A stretch of 64,000 nt of DNA from Pseudomonadota bacterium (GTDB lineage: Bacteria; Pseudomonadota; Alphaproteobacteria; Rhodobacterales; Rhodobacteraceae): positions 1 through 64,000 of the forward strand of contig JAJZVD010000007.1 in assembly GCA_021845805.1 (NCBI GenBank), given 5' to 3'. The notes below the pieces were generated by a model. It searched no databases. It saw only the letters and a list, made by a program, of their open reading frames with translations, and was not told the origin of the DNA. The position numbers and the translations under genes are program-made. Shown piece after piece: positions 18,818-27,969 of this stretch (its first letter is position 1; the number at the start of each line of letters is the position of its first letter).

Positions 18818-20263
18818 ATGAAGATCACCATGCTGATCGGGGGCCAGGCCGTCGAGGCCGAGGGCGGGCGCAGCTACCTGCGCCACGATCCCGTCACCGG
18901 CGAGGTCGCGACCGAGGCGCCCGCCGCCTCGGTGGCCGATGCGCTGAAGGCGGTCGCGGCCGCGCAGGCGGCCTTTCCCGGCTGGGCCGCCACCCCGCCG
19001 GGCCAGCGCCGCGCGATCCTGAACGCCGCCGCCGACCGGCTGGACGCGATGACCCCCGCCATCATCGCGGGCGGCATCGCCGAAACCGGCGCGACCGGGC
19101 CCTGGCTTGGCTTCAACTGCATGTTCGGGGCAAACATCCTGCGCGAGGCCGCCGCGATGACCACCCAGATCGCGGGCGAGATCATCCCCTCGAACAAGCC
19201 GGGCTGCATGGCGATGGCCATCCGCCGCCCGCTGGGCGTCTGCCTGGGCATCGCCCCCTGGAACGCGCCGGTCATCCTGGGCGTGCGGGCCGTGGCCATG
19301 GCCATCGCCTGCGGCAACACCGTCGTGCTCAAGGCGTCGGAACTGTCGCCCTTCATCCACCGCGCCATCGGCGACGCGCTGACCGAGGCGGGGCTGCCGC
19401 CGGGGGTCGTCAACATCGTCACCAACGCCCCCGAGGACGCCGCCGCCATCGTCGCCGCCCTGATCGCCGCGCCCGAGGTGAAGCATGTGAACTTCACCGG
19501 CTCGACCCGCGTGGGGCGCATCATCGCCATGACCGCGGCCGAGCACCTGAAACCCGTGCTGCTGGAACTGGGCGGCAAGGCCCCGCTGATCGTGCTGGAC
19601 GATGCCGACCTTGACGGCGCGGTGAACGCCGCGGCCTTCGGCGCCTTCATGAACCAGGGCCAGATCTGCATGTCGACCGAACGGATCATCGTGCACGAGG
19701 GCATCGCCGACGCCTTCGTCGCCGCCCTGGCCGCCAAGGCCCGCGCGCTGCCGCATGGCAACCCGCGCGACAAGGTCGTGCTGGGCGCGCTGATCACCCC
19801 CGAGGCCGCCGCGAAGATGGATCGCATCATCGCCGACGCCACCGCCCACGGCGGCCGGGTCATCGCCGGCGGCGGGCGCGACGGATCGGTCGTCGCCGCC
19901 ACGCTGATCGACAACGTCACCGACGCCATGACCATCTACCGCGAGGAAAGCTTCGGCCCGGTCAAGCCGATCATCCGCGTCGCCGATGACGACGCGGCGG
20001 TGCGGGTGGCCAATGACACCGAATACGGCCTGTCGGCGGCGGTCTTCAGCCGCGACCTGCGCCGCGCGATGGCGGTGGCCGAACGGATCGAAAGCGGCAT
20101 CTGCCACATCAACGGCCCGACCGTCTCGGACGAGGCGCAGATGCCCTTCGGCGGCGTGAAGAACTCGGGCTATGGCCGGTTCGGCGGCAAGGCGGGGGTC
20201 GATGCCTTCACGCTGACGCGCTGGATCACCATCGAGGACCCCGGCCAGCACTATCCGTTCTGA
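18818..20263 (+). CDS. NAD(P)-dependent aldehyde dehydrogenase (salicylaldehyde/vanillin dehydrogenase-like)
   Basis: Oxidises an aldehyde to the carboxylate; the substrate is not determined. The 481-residue protein has the cofactor-binding FTGSTRVGR (226-234), general base E250 in LELGGK, and nucleophile C284 in NQGQICMSTERI; EESFGPVKPI and the C-terminal PFGGVKNSGYGRFGG follow. The pattern is closest to aromatic aldehyde dehydrogenases by eye. GAGGAGGAGG gives a strong ribosome-binding site and fixes the ATG at 18818. Its last 13 bp overlap the 3' end of the convergent peptidase gene. Confidence 0.92.
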   Translation: MKITMLIGGQAVEAEGGRSYLRHDPVTGEVATEAPAASVADALKAVAAAQAAFPGWAATPPGQRRAILNAAADRLDAMTPAIIAGGIAETGATGPWLGFNCMFGANILREAAAMTTQIAGEIIPSNKPGCMAMAIRRPLGVCLGIAPWNAPVILGVRAVAMAIACGNTVVLKASELSPFIHRAIGDALTEAGLPPGVVNIVTNAPEDAAAIVAALIAAPEVKHVNFTGSTRVGRIIAMTAAEHLKPVLLELGGKAPLIVLDDADLDGAVNAAAFGAFMNQGQICMSTERIIVHEGIADAFVAALAAKARALPHGNPRDKVVLGALITPEAAAKMDRIIADATAHGGRVIAGGGRDGSVVAATLIDNVTDAMTIYREESFGPVKPIIRVADDDAAVRVANDTEYGLSAAVFSRDLRRAMAVAERIESGICHINGPTVSDEAQMPFGGVKNSGYGRFGGKAGVDAFTLTRWITIEDPGQHYPF

Positions 20264-22368
20264 CCGGCGGCGGCCGCAAGGCCGGGGGGGCGATCGCTGT
20301 CGCCCCCCCCGCGCCCCGCCACATGCCGCTCGAAGAAGCCTACCAGCTTCGTATAGGCGAACCGGGTCTGCGCCAGCCCTTCCTTGTCCCAGCCGTGCCC
20401 CGCGCCGGGCAGGGTGACCAGTTCGAACGCCTTGTTCGCCGCGATCAGCCGTTCCACCAGCGCGATCGTATCGGCGTACAGCACCACGTCGTCGCGGGTG
20501 CCGTGGATGATCATCAGCGGATCGGCCAGCCCCGCGCTGTGCCACAGCGCCGACTGCGCCCCGAACCGGGCGGGAAAGTCGGGGCCGGAATGCGGCCCGA
20601 TGATCCATTCCTGTTCCGGATAGGCATGAAAGAGGTTGGTCGCAGGCGCCCCCGCCACCCCCGCGGCATAAAGGCCCGGCTTGCGGAACAGCGACATCAG
20701 CGTCACCAGCCCGCCATAGCTCGACCCCCAGATCCCCACGCGGCGCGGATCGGCCAGCCCCCGGCCCACCAGCGCGCGCACGCAATCGGCCACGTCCTCG
20801 ACATCCTGCCGCCCGTAGCCGTGCCGCATCGCCAGGTTCCAGGCCCGGCCCCGGCCGAAGCTGCCGCGGATCTCGGGTTGCACCACGATGAAGCCGCGCG
20901 ACACCAGCAGGTTGTCCACCCCCCAGCAGGGATGCGCCGCCCGCCCGCCCCAGCGGTTCACCAGCCCGTCGGAATAGACCGACCCCACGATCATCGGATA
21001 GCGCCGCGACGGATCGTGGTCGGGCGGCAGCAGCACCCGCGCCATCAGCGCGGCACCGTCCACCGAGCTGGCAAAGGCGTGGTATTCCACCCGCGCCCAG
21101 TCATACTCTGCGAATTCGGGCAGCGGCGGGCGGGCGACGACCCGCGGGGCCGCGGGGCGGTCCAGGTCCAGCAGGTGCAGTTCGGGCGGCGTGCCGTCGT
21201 CGCTGAACAGATCGACCGCGGCGCCGAAATCGGGGGCGAAGACCGGCCGATGCGTTCCCGGCCGCCGGGTCACCGGCACCGGCGCCCCCCCTGCCGCGGG
21301 CAGGCGATAGACCTGCCGCTCGGCCGGATGGGGGACGTTCGCGACGAACCAGACCTCCCCCGCAGGCGACACCTCGAACCCCTCCACCTCCCAGGGGCCG
21401 GCGGTCAGCGCCTTGGCCCGCGCGGGGTCGGCCGCGTCCAGCGGCAGCCGGTGCAGGTGGTTGAACCCCGCCAGCGCATCGGTGGTAAAGATCAGCGCAC
21501 GGTCCCCGGCATCCCAGCGCACCGTCCAGTCGGGCCGGATCTTCACCCGGTCCTCTACCTGCCAGACCACGCGCGCCTGCCCGCTGGACAGATCGAACAC
21601 CTGAATCCGGTGGTGCTTGATCTCCAGCTCGCTGCTCGACACCATCAGGCGGCGGCCGTCGGACGACAGCGCCCAGTCCCAGATCGCGTCCTCGGGGTCG
21701 TCCAGCGCCAGATGGCGCGGCGCGGCGCCGTCCAGCCCCAGCACCGCGAAGCTGCGCCGCAACAGCGCATCGCCCGGAAAGGCCCGCGCCCGCGTGTCCT
21801 CATGCGCGATGCCGCCCGCGTCATAGGCGATGCGGATGCGCCGCACCGGGCGGTCATCGGCCAGCAGCACCGCAAGCGTCGTGCCATCCGCCGACCAGCC
21901 AAGCGCCTCGACCTGCAAGGCCGGGTCGGGCGCCCAGAGCGGCCGCGGCGCCTGCCCCGGCGGCCAGACCCAGACCGCGCCGCCCGCCACCAGCGCAAGG
22001 CCACCCCCCGCGGGGCGGGGGCAGAGCCGACGCACCGGGCCGGGCAGCGCGATCTCTTCCGCCGCGGCGCCCGGCGTCAGCCGGTAGAGCCGCCCCGCCA
22101 GCACGAAGGCCAGATCCCGCGGATCAAGGAAGACCGCCTCGGCGATGCCATCGGGCGCCTCTGCGGCCAAGTCGCCCGCAAGCGCGCTCAGCCGTTCGGG
22201 CGTGCCGCCCGCGCGCGGCAGCCGCCACAGGTCGCGAAACGGCATCCCCGCATCGTTCCACAGAAAGGCGGCCTGCGCGCCATCGGGCGCCCAGACCACG
22301 CCCGCGGGCTCTGTCCCCACAAGGCTGGGCAGGCTGTAGAACCGCTCGAGGCTCATCGCGCGCGTCAT
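20251..22368 (-). CDS. S9-family prolyl oligopeptidase-like serine peptidase
   Basis: The 705-residue protein has an N-terminal beta-propeller (about 1-430, repeated W-[ST]-x-D-G blades) and a C-terminal alpha/beta-hydrolase. The triad is Ser550 in GSSYGG, Asp626 in HGTRDD and His658 in GAGHGW. Such enzymes cleave short peptides or acyl-peptides, probably in the cytoplasm; no signal peptide is evident. The start is uncertain between ATG 22368 and ATG 22356, since neither has a good ribosome-binding site. Its 3' end overlaps the convergent aldehyde dehydrogenase gene by 13 bp. Confidence 0.88.
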   Translation of the reverse strand: MTRAMSLERFYSLPSLVGTEPAGVVWAPDGAQAAFLWNDAGMPFRDLWRLPRAGGTPERLSALAGDLAAEAPDGIAEAVFLDPRDLAFVLAGRLYRLTPGAAAEEIALPGPVRRLCPRPAGGGLALVAGGAVWVWPPGQAPRPLWAPDPALQVEALGWSADGTTLAVLLADDRPVRRIRIAYDAGGIAHEDTRARAFPGDALLRRSFAVLGLDGAAPRHLALDDPEDAIWDWALSSDGRRLMVSSSELEIKHHRIQVFDLSSGQARVVWQVEDRVKIRPDWTVRWDAGDRALIFTTDALAGFNHLHRLPLDAADPARAKALTAGPWEVEGFEVSPAGEVWFVANVPHPAERQVYRLPAAGGAPVPVTRRPGTHRPVFAPDFGAAVDLFSDDGTPPELHLLDLDRPAAPRVVARPPLPEFAEYDWARVEYHAFASSVDGAALMARVLLPPDHDPSRRYPMIVGSVYSDGLVNRWGGRAAHPCWGVDNLLVSRGFIVVQPEIRGSFGRGRAWNLAMRHGYGRQDVEDVADCVRALVGRGLADPRRVGIWGSSYGGLVTLMSLFRKPGLYAAGVAGAPATNLFHAYPEQEWIIGPHSGPDFPARFGAQSALWHSAGLADPLMIIHGTRDDVVLYADTIALVERLIAANKAFELVTLPGAGHGWDKEGLAQTRFAYTKLVGFFERHVAGRGGGDSDRPPGLAAAAGQNG

Positions 22369-22471
22369 CGGGGCCGTGCGGTCCGGCCGCTGGCTGTTCC
22401 GCGCGCACGGAACGGCAAGGAAACGGTCACGCGATGACACCCCACCGGACACCCGCCACACACAGTGCCCC

Positions 22472-22500
22472 GATGATGCGCGTTACACCCGGCCTGTCAA
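22472..22500 (-). promoter_or_regulatory. Possible promoter of the S9 peptidase gene
   Basis: On the minus strand TTGACA (22500-22495) is followed after 17 nt by ATCATC, a weak -10. It lies 104 bp upstream of the peptidase ATG, in the 197-bp gap after the aminotransferase gene. The -35 is perfect; the -10 is poor. Confidence 0.3.
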
Positions 22501-22565
22501 CCGTGGCGATACACATTGCCATCACGAACGACCTGCGGGCGAGCCGCCCGGGCACCGCGGCCGCC

Positions 22566-23732
22566 TCATCCGATCCGGCGCAGGAACCCTGCGATCCGGT
22601 CGATGGCGCGATCCACCTCGGCGATCCCGAGCGAGCCGAAGCAGATCCGCACATGCCCCTCGCCCGCGGGTCCGTAGAAGCTGCCCGCCTCCACCACCAC
22701 GCCCGCCTCGTCCATCAGCCGCTCGGCAAAGACCTGCGCGGGCATCCCGTAGGCCGAGACATCGGGAAAGGCATAGATCGTGCCTTCCGGCCAGTTGCAG
22801 CGGATGCCGGGAAGCTGGTTCAGCCGCGTCACCAGCCGGTCGCGCTTGGCCTTGTCCTCGGCCAGGATCGCCTGCAACGGCGCCATGTCGCCGGTCAGCG
22901 CGGCCAGCCCGCCCTCCTGCACGAAGGTGTTCACATGGGTCACGTCATTGGCGGTGATCTTCAGCAGCGCCGGAACCGCCGCGGCGGGCGCGGCAAGATA
23001 GCCCAGCCGCCAGCCATCCATCGCGTAGCTCTTGGTAAAGGCGAACATCGTCACCGTCCGCTCGGCCATCCCCGGCAGCGATGCGATCGAGATGTGGCTG
23101 GCCCCGTCGAACAGGATCTCCTCATAGACCTCGTCCGAGATCACGATCAGATCGTGCCGCACCGCCACCGCGGCCAGCGCGGCCAGCTCGTCGCGCGTGT
23201 AGACCCGGCCGGTCGGGTTGCAGGGGTTGACCAGCACGATCATCTTGCTGCGCGGGGTGATCGCCGCCTCGAGCGCCGCCGCGTCGATGGCATAGCCGCG
23301 CGCGGCATCCAGCGCCACCGGCACCGGCACGCCCCCCGCCAGTTCGATCTTGCCGATATGCTGGGGGTAGAAGGGTTCCAGCAGGATCACCTCGTCGCCC
23401 GGATCGACAAAGGCCATGATCGCCGCGAACGAGCCATGCGTCAGCCCGTTGGTCACGATCACCTGCCCCGGCGCGACCGTCATTCCGTTCTGCCGCGCCA
23501 GCTTGGCGCAGATCGCGCGGCGCAGGTCCGGCAGCCCCGCCAGATCGGAATAATGCACCTTCCCCGCCTCCAGCGCCGCGATGGTGGCGGCCTTGATATG
23601 GGCCGGCGTGTCGGCATGGGGGCGGCCCAGCTCCATGTGGATCAGGTCGTCGCGCCCGCTGGCCGCGGCCCGGGCATACATGCCGAAGGACTTGGCCGAG
23701 GTGTCGGTGATGCGGCGGGCAAGCTGTCTCAT
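22566..23732 (-). CDS. PLP-dependent class I/II aminotransferase
   Basis: The 388-residue fold-type I enzyme has the cofactor lysine at K234 (FTKSYAMDGWRLGY), NPCNPTG at 169-175, D200 in ISDEVYEEILFDG, and the C-terminal RICFG arginine. It resembles the aspartate/aromatic aminotransferase group; the substrate is unknown. I use the ATG at 23732 (AGGA 8 nt upstream) rather than one at 23774 that would overlap the oxidoreductase gene. The neighbouring FAD amine/amino-acid oxidase and divergent GntR regulator suggest an amino-acid or amine catabolic unit. Confidence 0.9.
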   Translation of the reverse strand: MRQLARRITDTSAKSFGMYARAAASGRDDLIHMELGRPHADTPAHIKAATIAALEAGKVHYSDLAGLPDLRRAICAKLARQNGMTVAPGQVIVTNGLTHGSFAAIMAFVDPGDEVILLEPFYPQHIGKIELAGGVPVPVALDAARGYAIDAAALEAAITPRSKMIVLVNPCNPTGRVYTRDELAALAAVAVRHDLIVISDEVYEEILFDGASHISIASLPGMAERTVTMFAFTKSYAMDGWRLGYLAAPAAAVPALLKITANDVTHVNTFVQEGGLAALTGDMAPLQAILAEDKAKRDRLVTRLNQLPGIRCNWPEGTIYAFPDVSAYGMPAQVFAERLMDEAGVVVEAGSFYGPAGEGHVRICFGSLGIAEVDRAIDRIAGFLRRIG

Positions 23733-23754
23733 GGGGTCTGTCCTGACAGGGGGG

Positions 23755-25035
23755 TCATCCGTTGCGCGCGGCAACGCGGTCGCGCAGGCGGGCCTGCACC
23801 AGCGCGGCCGAGGCCGCCAGCGGTGTCAGGCGGTGGAACGGCAGCGGCCGCAGCGGCCGCAGCGGGATCGGCAGGCCCGCCGGGTCGGCCCCGGTTGCGG
23901 CGCGGGCCAGCATCCGGCCCAGTTGCGCGGTCATCGCGATGCCGCGCCCGTTGCAGCCGATGCCGCCGAACCAGCCCTCGCCGAACTGATGGATGCGCGG
24001 CAGGAAATCCGGCGTCATCGCCGCCGTGCCCGACCAGACGGCCTCGGTCGGCACCGGCGGCACGATCTCCAGTTCCGCCGCCAGCCGTGCCGCCACCGCG
24101 CGTCCCAGCCGCCCCTCGGCGCCGAGGGGCAGCAGCGCCATCCCGCCGCTGATCAGCCGCCCGTCCCGGTCCAGCCGGTAGGTGAACAGGTTCTGCCGCG
24201 TGTCGCCCACCGGCCGTCCCTGGGCCGCAACCCGGCGCGCCACCTCGGGCGGAACCGACGCCGTGGCGATCTGGTAGACCCGCAGCGGCACCGCCGTGCG
24301 CCCCATCCGCGCGGCGACACCCGTGGTGAAGGCGTTGGTGCACATCAGCACGCGGCCCGCCAGAACCTCGCCCAGCCCGCGCAGATGCAGCCGCCAGCCC
24401 CCGCCCGGCACCGCCGTCACCCGCTCCACCGGCGCCTGTTCCAGCACGGTGCCGCCGCGATGCTGCACCGCCCGCGCCAGCCCGCGCAGGTAATCCAGCG
24501 GATGGATCGTGCCGCCCTCGGCATCCAGCAGCCCGCCCGCATAGATCGCCATCCCGGTCTCTGCCCGCACCTCGTCCGCGGTCAGGAACCGCACCGGCCG
24601 CCCCAGCGCCGCCCAGTCCGCCGCGCGCTGGCGCAGCATCGCCGCCGCCGCCGCGCCATAGGCCGGGTTCAGCCAGCCGGTCTGGCGGGCATCGCAGGAA
24701 ATCCCCTCTTCGGCGATGGTCTCGAACACCGCATTCGCGCCGTCGCCCACCAGCCGCAGCAGCGCATCGCCCCGCGCCGTGCCCAGCAGGCGACGCACCG
24801 CGGCCGGATCCGCCTTGGCGAAATTCGGCACCACGAAGCCCGCATTGGTGCCGCTGGCCCCGGCGCCGAGCCGGCCCGCCTCGAACACCGCGACCGACCG
24901 CCCCGCGATCAGAAGCTCGCGCGCCGCCGTCAGGCCGGTGAAACCGCCGCCGATCACCGCTACTTCGACCGGGCCCGGCAAGGCGCGGTCAGCGACGAAC
25001 CCGCCGCGCGCCGTCTTGGTCCACAGGGTCTCCAT
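23755..25035 (-). CDS. FAD-dependent oxidoreductase (DAO/glycine oxidase-like)
   Basis: The 426-residue protein has an N-terminal FAD Rossmann motif VAVIGGGFTGLTAAREL (about 25-41), then FEAGRLGAGASGTNAGFV, and the C-terminal FAD-contact GIGCNGRGIAMTAQLGRML. It belongs to the D-amino-acid/sarcosine/gamma-glutamylputrescine oxidase superfamily, which oxidises amines or amino acids; the substrate is open. A 22-bp gap separates its stop from the aminotransferase start, consistent with an operon. A palindromic candidate operator lies 54 bp upstream, shared with the divergent GntR gene. Confidence 0.88.
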   Translation of the reverse strand: METLWTKTARGGFVADRALPGPVEVAVIGGGFTGLTAARELLIAGRSVAVFEAGRLGAGASGTNAGFVVPNFAKADPAAVRRLLGTARGDALLRLVGDGANAVFETIAEEGISCDARQTGWLNPAYGAAAAAMLRQRAADWAALGRPVRFLTADEVRAETGMAIYAGGLLDAEGGTIHPLDYLRGLARAVQHRGGTVLEQAPVERVTAVPGGGWRLHLRGLGEVLAGRVLMCTNAFTTGVAARMGRTAVPLRVYQIATASVPPEVARRVAAQGRPVGDTRQNLFTYRLDRDGRLISGGMALLPLGAEGRLGRAVAARLAAELEIVPPVPTEAVWSGTAAMTPDFLPRIHQFGEGWFGGIGCNGRGIAMTAQLGRMLARAATGADPAGLPIPLRPLRPLPFHRLTPLAASAALVQARLRDRVAARNG

Positions 25036-25088
25036 GCCGCGCTTGCCCCTTCATGTCGCACTGGCAGGACCGCGGCGGGCGACATCGC

Positions 25089-25107
25089 TTGATGATCGTA
25101 TGATCAA
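25089..25107. promoter_or_regulatory. Candidate GntR operator
   Basis: TTGATGATCGTATGATCAA is an almost perfect 19-bp dyad (TTGATnATnnnATnATCAA) in the gap between the divergent oxidoreductase and gntR genes. FadR/FCD-type GntR proteins commonly bind short T-rich/A-rich dyads of this size, so autoregulation plus control of the oxidoreductase-aminotransferase unit is likely. Confidence 0.6.
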
Positions 25108-25229
25108 ACGTATTCGCCCCAGGGTCAAGCCACCCGCCAGCGGCCTTTCGCCCCGGACGGCTTCTGCTACTATCGCCCCACCGGGGAAAGCGACCCCGCC
25201 GTGCCCCGCCCGGCACAGAAAGGACCCGC

Positions 25230-25931
25230 GTGACCGCCAGAACCGCCCCGTCGGCGCCGCTCAAGCCCGTATCCTCGCGCAAGACCGTGCACGATCAGGT
25301 CTACGACCAGTTGCGCGACGCGCTGATCTCGGGCGGCTTCGAGGCGGGCGAGCCCTTCACCATCGCCGCCCTCGCCACCCGGTTCCAGACCTCGCACATG
25401 CCCGTGCGCGAGGCGCTGCGCCGGCTGGCGGCCGAACGCGCGCTGCTGATCGCCACCACCGGCACCGCCTATGTCCCCGACATCACCCGCGCCGAACTGC
25501 ACGACATCACCCGCGCCCGCATCATCATCGAAGGCGCCACCGCCGCGCTTGCCGGGCCGCGCCTGACGCCCGCCGACCTCGGCGCGCTGGCCCGCCTGCT
25601 CGACCGGCACGAACAGAGCGGCCTGACCGGCCAGATCGCCGAGATGACGCGCACCAACCGCGAATTCCACTTCCGCATCTATCAGGCCGCGGGCAGCCCG
25701 GTGCTGCTCAGCCAGATCGAGAACCTGTGGCTGCGCTCGGGCCCCTATGTGCGCTTCCTGTCGGACCGGATGGCCGAACTGCTCCGCTCGGGCCCCGCCG
25801 AACGGTTCGTGCGCCATCACCATGACATGCTGGCCGCCCTGCGCGCGGGCGACTGGCCCGCCCTGCGCGCCGCCTGCGAGGCCGACATCGCCGAGACCTG
25901 CACCAGCCTGGAACCGTTTCTGGAGGCCTGA
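25230..25931 (+). CDS. GntR-family regulator (FCD/FadR subfamily)
   Basis: DNA-binding regulator of 233 residues. The N-terminal winged helix (KTVHDQVYDQLRDALISGGF, about 19-38; FQTSHMPVREALRRLAAERAL, about 57-77) is followed by an all-helical FCD ligand domain with NREFHFRIYQAAG and the metal-binding-type HHHDMLAALRAGD. The start is GTG at 25230, preceded by AAAGGA. It is divergent from the FAD oxidoreductase-aminotransferase pair, and a near-perfect palindrome in between is its likely operator. Effector unknown; probably a carboxylate or amino acid. Confidence 0.9.
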   Translation: MTARTAPSAPLKPVSSRKTVHDQVYDQLRDALISGGFEAGEPFTIAALATRFQTSHMPVREALRRLAAERALLIATTGTAYVPDITRAELHDITRARIIIEGATAALAGPRLTPADLGALARLLDRHEQSGLTGQIAEMTRTNREFHFRIYQAAGSPVLLSQIENLWLRSGPYVRFLSDRMAELLRSGPAERFVRHHHDMLAALRAGDWPALRAACEADIAETCTSLEPFLEA

Positions 25932-25942
25932 GCCCGCCCGCC

Positions 25943-26131
25943 TCAGCGGTTGTCGATCACCAGCGCCGCCAGCACCACCACCACCCACCGCCCCAGCCGC
26001 GCCAGGCGGCCCGGCTTCGGCGGCTCGGGCGCCAGCGCGGGCAGCCGGTCGGCCTTGCGGGGGGTCGCCTGCGCGGGCGCGCCGACTCTGGCGGACGCGG
26101 GCGGAAAGGGGGGCGGATCGAATTTGCTCAT
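25943..26131 (-). CDS. Small proline-rich single-helix protein, hypothetical
   Basis: A 62-residue frame: Pro/Ala-rich N-terminus (FDPPPFPPASARVGAPAQAT), a basic patch (LARLGR) and one hydrophobic stretch near the C-terminus (WVVVVLAALVI). This layout is often seen in small bacterial membrane proteins. The ribosome-binding site is weak and GC-rich DNA gives many chance frames, so it is only a candidate. It lies 12 bp from the convergent gntR stop. Confidence 0.35.
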   Translation of the reverse strand: MSKFDPPPFPPASARVGAPAQATPRKADRLPALAPEPPKPGRLARLGRWVVVVLAALVIDNR

Positions 26132-26442
26132 GGCACAGGTTCTGCGAGTGCCACCCGGCCCAATTCAGGCGCAAGTTGTGGTCATGCTGGGGCAACCGTG
26201 GCGCGATTCGCAACAATCCGGGCAAGCGCGGGGCATTGGATCAAGGCACCGCCCGCGCGCGCCCTCCAACGCCCCCGACGGCCCCCGATGAAGCCCCGGA
26301 TCAGACCCCCGATGAGACCGCCGATCACGGCCGGGTGACACCGCATTGCAGCGCCTGCAACAGCGATTGCCTGCCGCACGCGCGTAAGGCAAATGTCAGC
26401 GTCGCCGGTGTATGCGGCGGCGTCCGAGGACGGGGATCAGGT
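26132..26442. other. Non-coding gap upstream of the lipid-modification genes
   Basis: 311 bp with no convincing gene. It contains short direct repeats of CCCCCGATGA at 26281-26315 and a locally less GC-rich stretch at 26155-26220 that may carry the promoter of the downstream three-gene unit. Confidence 0.4.
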
Positions 26443-27969
26443 GTGAATGTGTTGACACGGCCCGATGCGGCGGGGGCGAATACGCTGGCATCGGGGGACG
26501 GGACGCGCCGTGACGGCGCCATCCATGCGGTCTGGCTCTGGCGGCTGGTCGCGGTGCAGGTGCTGGCCTGGACGGTTGTCCCCGCACTGGTGAACCTGAC
26601 CCCCCCGACCGATACGGTCGAAAGCTACCTGTGGGGCCGCGAATGGCGGCTTCTGACCTACAAGCACCCGCAGATGCCCGGCTGGATCCTCGACATCCTG
26701 CACCGGCTGACGGGCAACTACGTCTGGGGGCATTTCTTCGCCTCGCAGCTGATGGTCGCGCTGACCTTCCTGGCCGTCTACGCGCTGGGGCGCGAGATGA
26801 TGGGGCCGCGCGCCGCGCTGGCGGGGGTGTTCCTGCTGCCGGTGACAGGCATCTTCAGCTGGGGCACCCGGCAGTTCAACCATGACGTGGCGCAGATGCC
26901 GTTCTGGGCGGCCATCGCCTGGCTTCTGTGGGTGGCCGCGCGGCGCGACCGCATGGGCTGGTGGGTGGCGCTTGGCCTCGTCGGCGGAATCGGGCTTTAT
27001 GCCAAGTTCCAGGTGGCGCTGATGCTGATCTTCGGCCTTGTCTGGCTGCTGGCCGACCCCCGGGCGCGCCGCAGGCTGGCCGGGCCGGGCCCCTGGGTGG
27101 CGATGGGGCTGGTGCTGGCCTTCACCGTGCCGATCTTCGTGCAGATGGCGCGCGACGATTACATGCAGCTCGGCTACGCCTTCGGCCGCACCGGGCAGAC
27201 GCTGGTGCAGCGCGGGCGCTTCTATTTCATCGGCGTGCAACTTGCGCTGATGATCCTGGTGCCCGTGGCGCTCTGGTCCATCGGCCTGATCGGCCGCCGC
27301 GCCGCCCCCGCCGCGGGGCAATCCCGGCTGGCCGACCCCCAGGCGCGCGGCTTCCTGCTGTGGATGGGCCTTGGCCCGATCACCCTGCTTCTGGTCCTGT
27401 CGCCCTTCCTCGGCATTGCAGAAGCCTGGAGCAAGCCGATGTACAGCCTCGTGGGCCTTGTCGCGATGGGCTTTCTGGGCGCCCGGCTGGGCGCCCCGGG
27501 GATGCGCCGGCTGCGCGTCTGGGCCTTTGCCATGACGATCGGCACGGCGGCGGCCTATGGCGCCTATGCCCCGGCGCAATGCGACCTGGCGCATCAGCTG
27601 ACCCATGCCTGCCTGCCCTCGGCCCGCATCGCCCGCACGCTCGAGGCAGACTGGCGCGCCCAGGTGCCCGGCCCCGTCGGCATCGTCGCGGGCGACGAGG
27701 ACATGATGATGAACGTGGCGCTTTTCCTGCCCGACGCGCCCTCGATGTTCACCCAGATGAACTTCGCCTATGCCCCCTGGATCACCCCCGCGCGCATCGC
27801 CCGGCAGGGGATGCTGGTGGTCTGGACCCGGCCCGACACCCTGCCCGCCGCGGCCCAGACCTGGATCGCGGGCCGCCCGGTGGGCCAGGAAAGCTTCACC
27901 TGGGCGCAGGGCGCGCCGCCGCTTGTCGTCCATTATGTCATCGTTCCGCCCGAAGGCAGCCTGCCGTGA
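26443..27969 (+). CDS. GT39/ArnT-like membrane glycosyltransferase
   Basis: The 508-residue polytopic protein has about ten membrane segments. The first periplasmic loop carries DTVESYLWGREW and KHPQMPGWILDIL, the acidic/KHPP-like motif of ArnT/PMT-type enzymes, and GTRQFNHDVAQMPFWA follows. These use undecaprenyl-phosphate sugars and transfer the sugar to lipid A or another acceptor on the periplasmic side. Start chosen at GTG 26443 (GGGGA 6 nt upstream). The next gene overlaps by 4 bp (GTGA). With its two partners it resembles Francisella FlmK in the FlmF2-NaxD-FlmK route. Confidence 0.85.
   Translation: MNVLTRPDAAGANTLASGDGTRRDGAIHAVWLWRLVAVQVLAWTVVPALVNLTPPTDTVESYLWGREWRLLTYKHPQMPGWILDILHRLTGNYVWGHFFASQLMVALTFLAVYALGREMMGPRAALAGVFLLPVTGIFSWGTRQFNHDVAQMPFWAAIAWLLWVAARRDRMGWWVALGLVGGIGLYAKFQVALMLIFGLVWLLADPRARRRLAGPGPWVAMGLVLAFTVPIFVQMARDDYMQLGYAFGRTGQTLVQRGRFYFIGVQLALMILVPVALWSIGLIGRRAAPAAGQSRLADPQARGFLLWMGLGPITLLLVLSPFLGIAEAWSKPMYSLVGLVAMGFLGARLGAPGMRRLRVWAFAMTIGTAAAYGAYAPAQCDLAHQLTHACLPSARIARTLEADWRAQVPGPVGIVAGDEDMMMNVALFLPDAPSMFTQMNFAYAPWITPARIARQGMLVVWTRPDTLPAAAQTWIAGRPVGQESFTWAQGAPPLVVHYVIVPPEGSLP

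Noticed and set aside
26449-26457. TTGACA just after the GT39 start as a promoter
   Set aside because: It lies inside the coding region, with no matching -10 in a sensible position before any gene.
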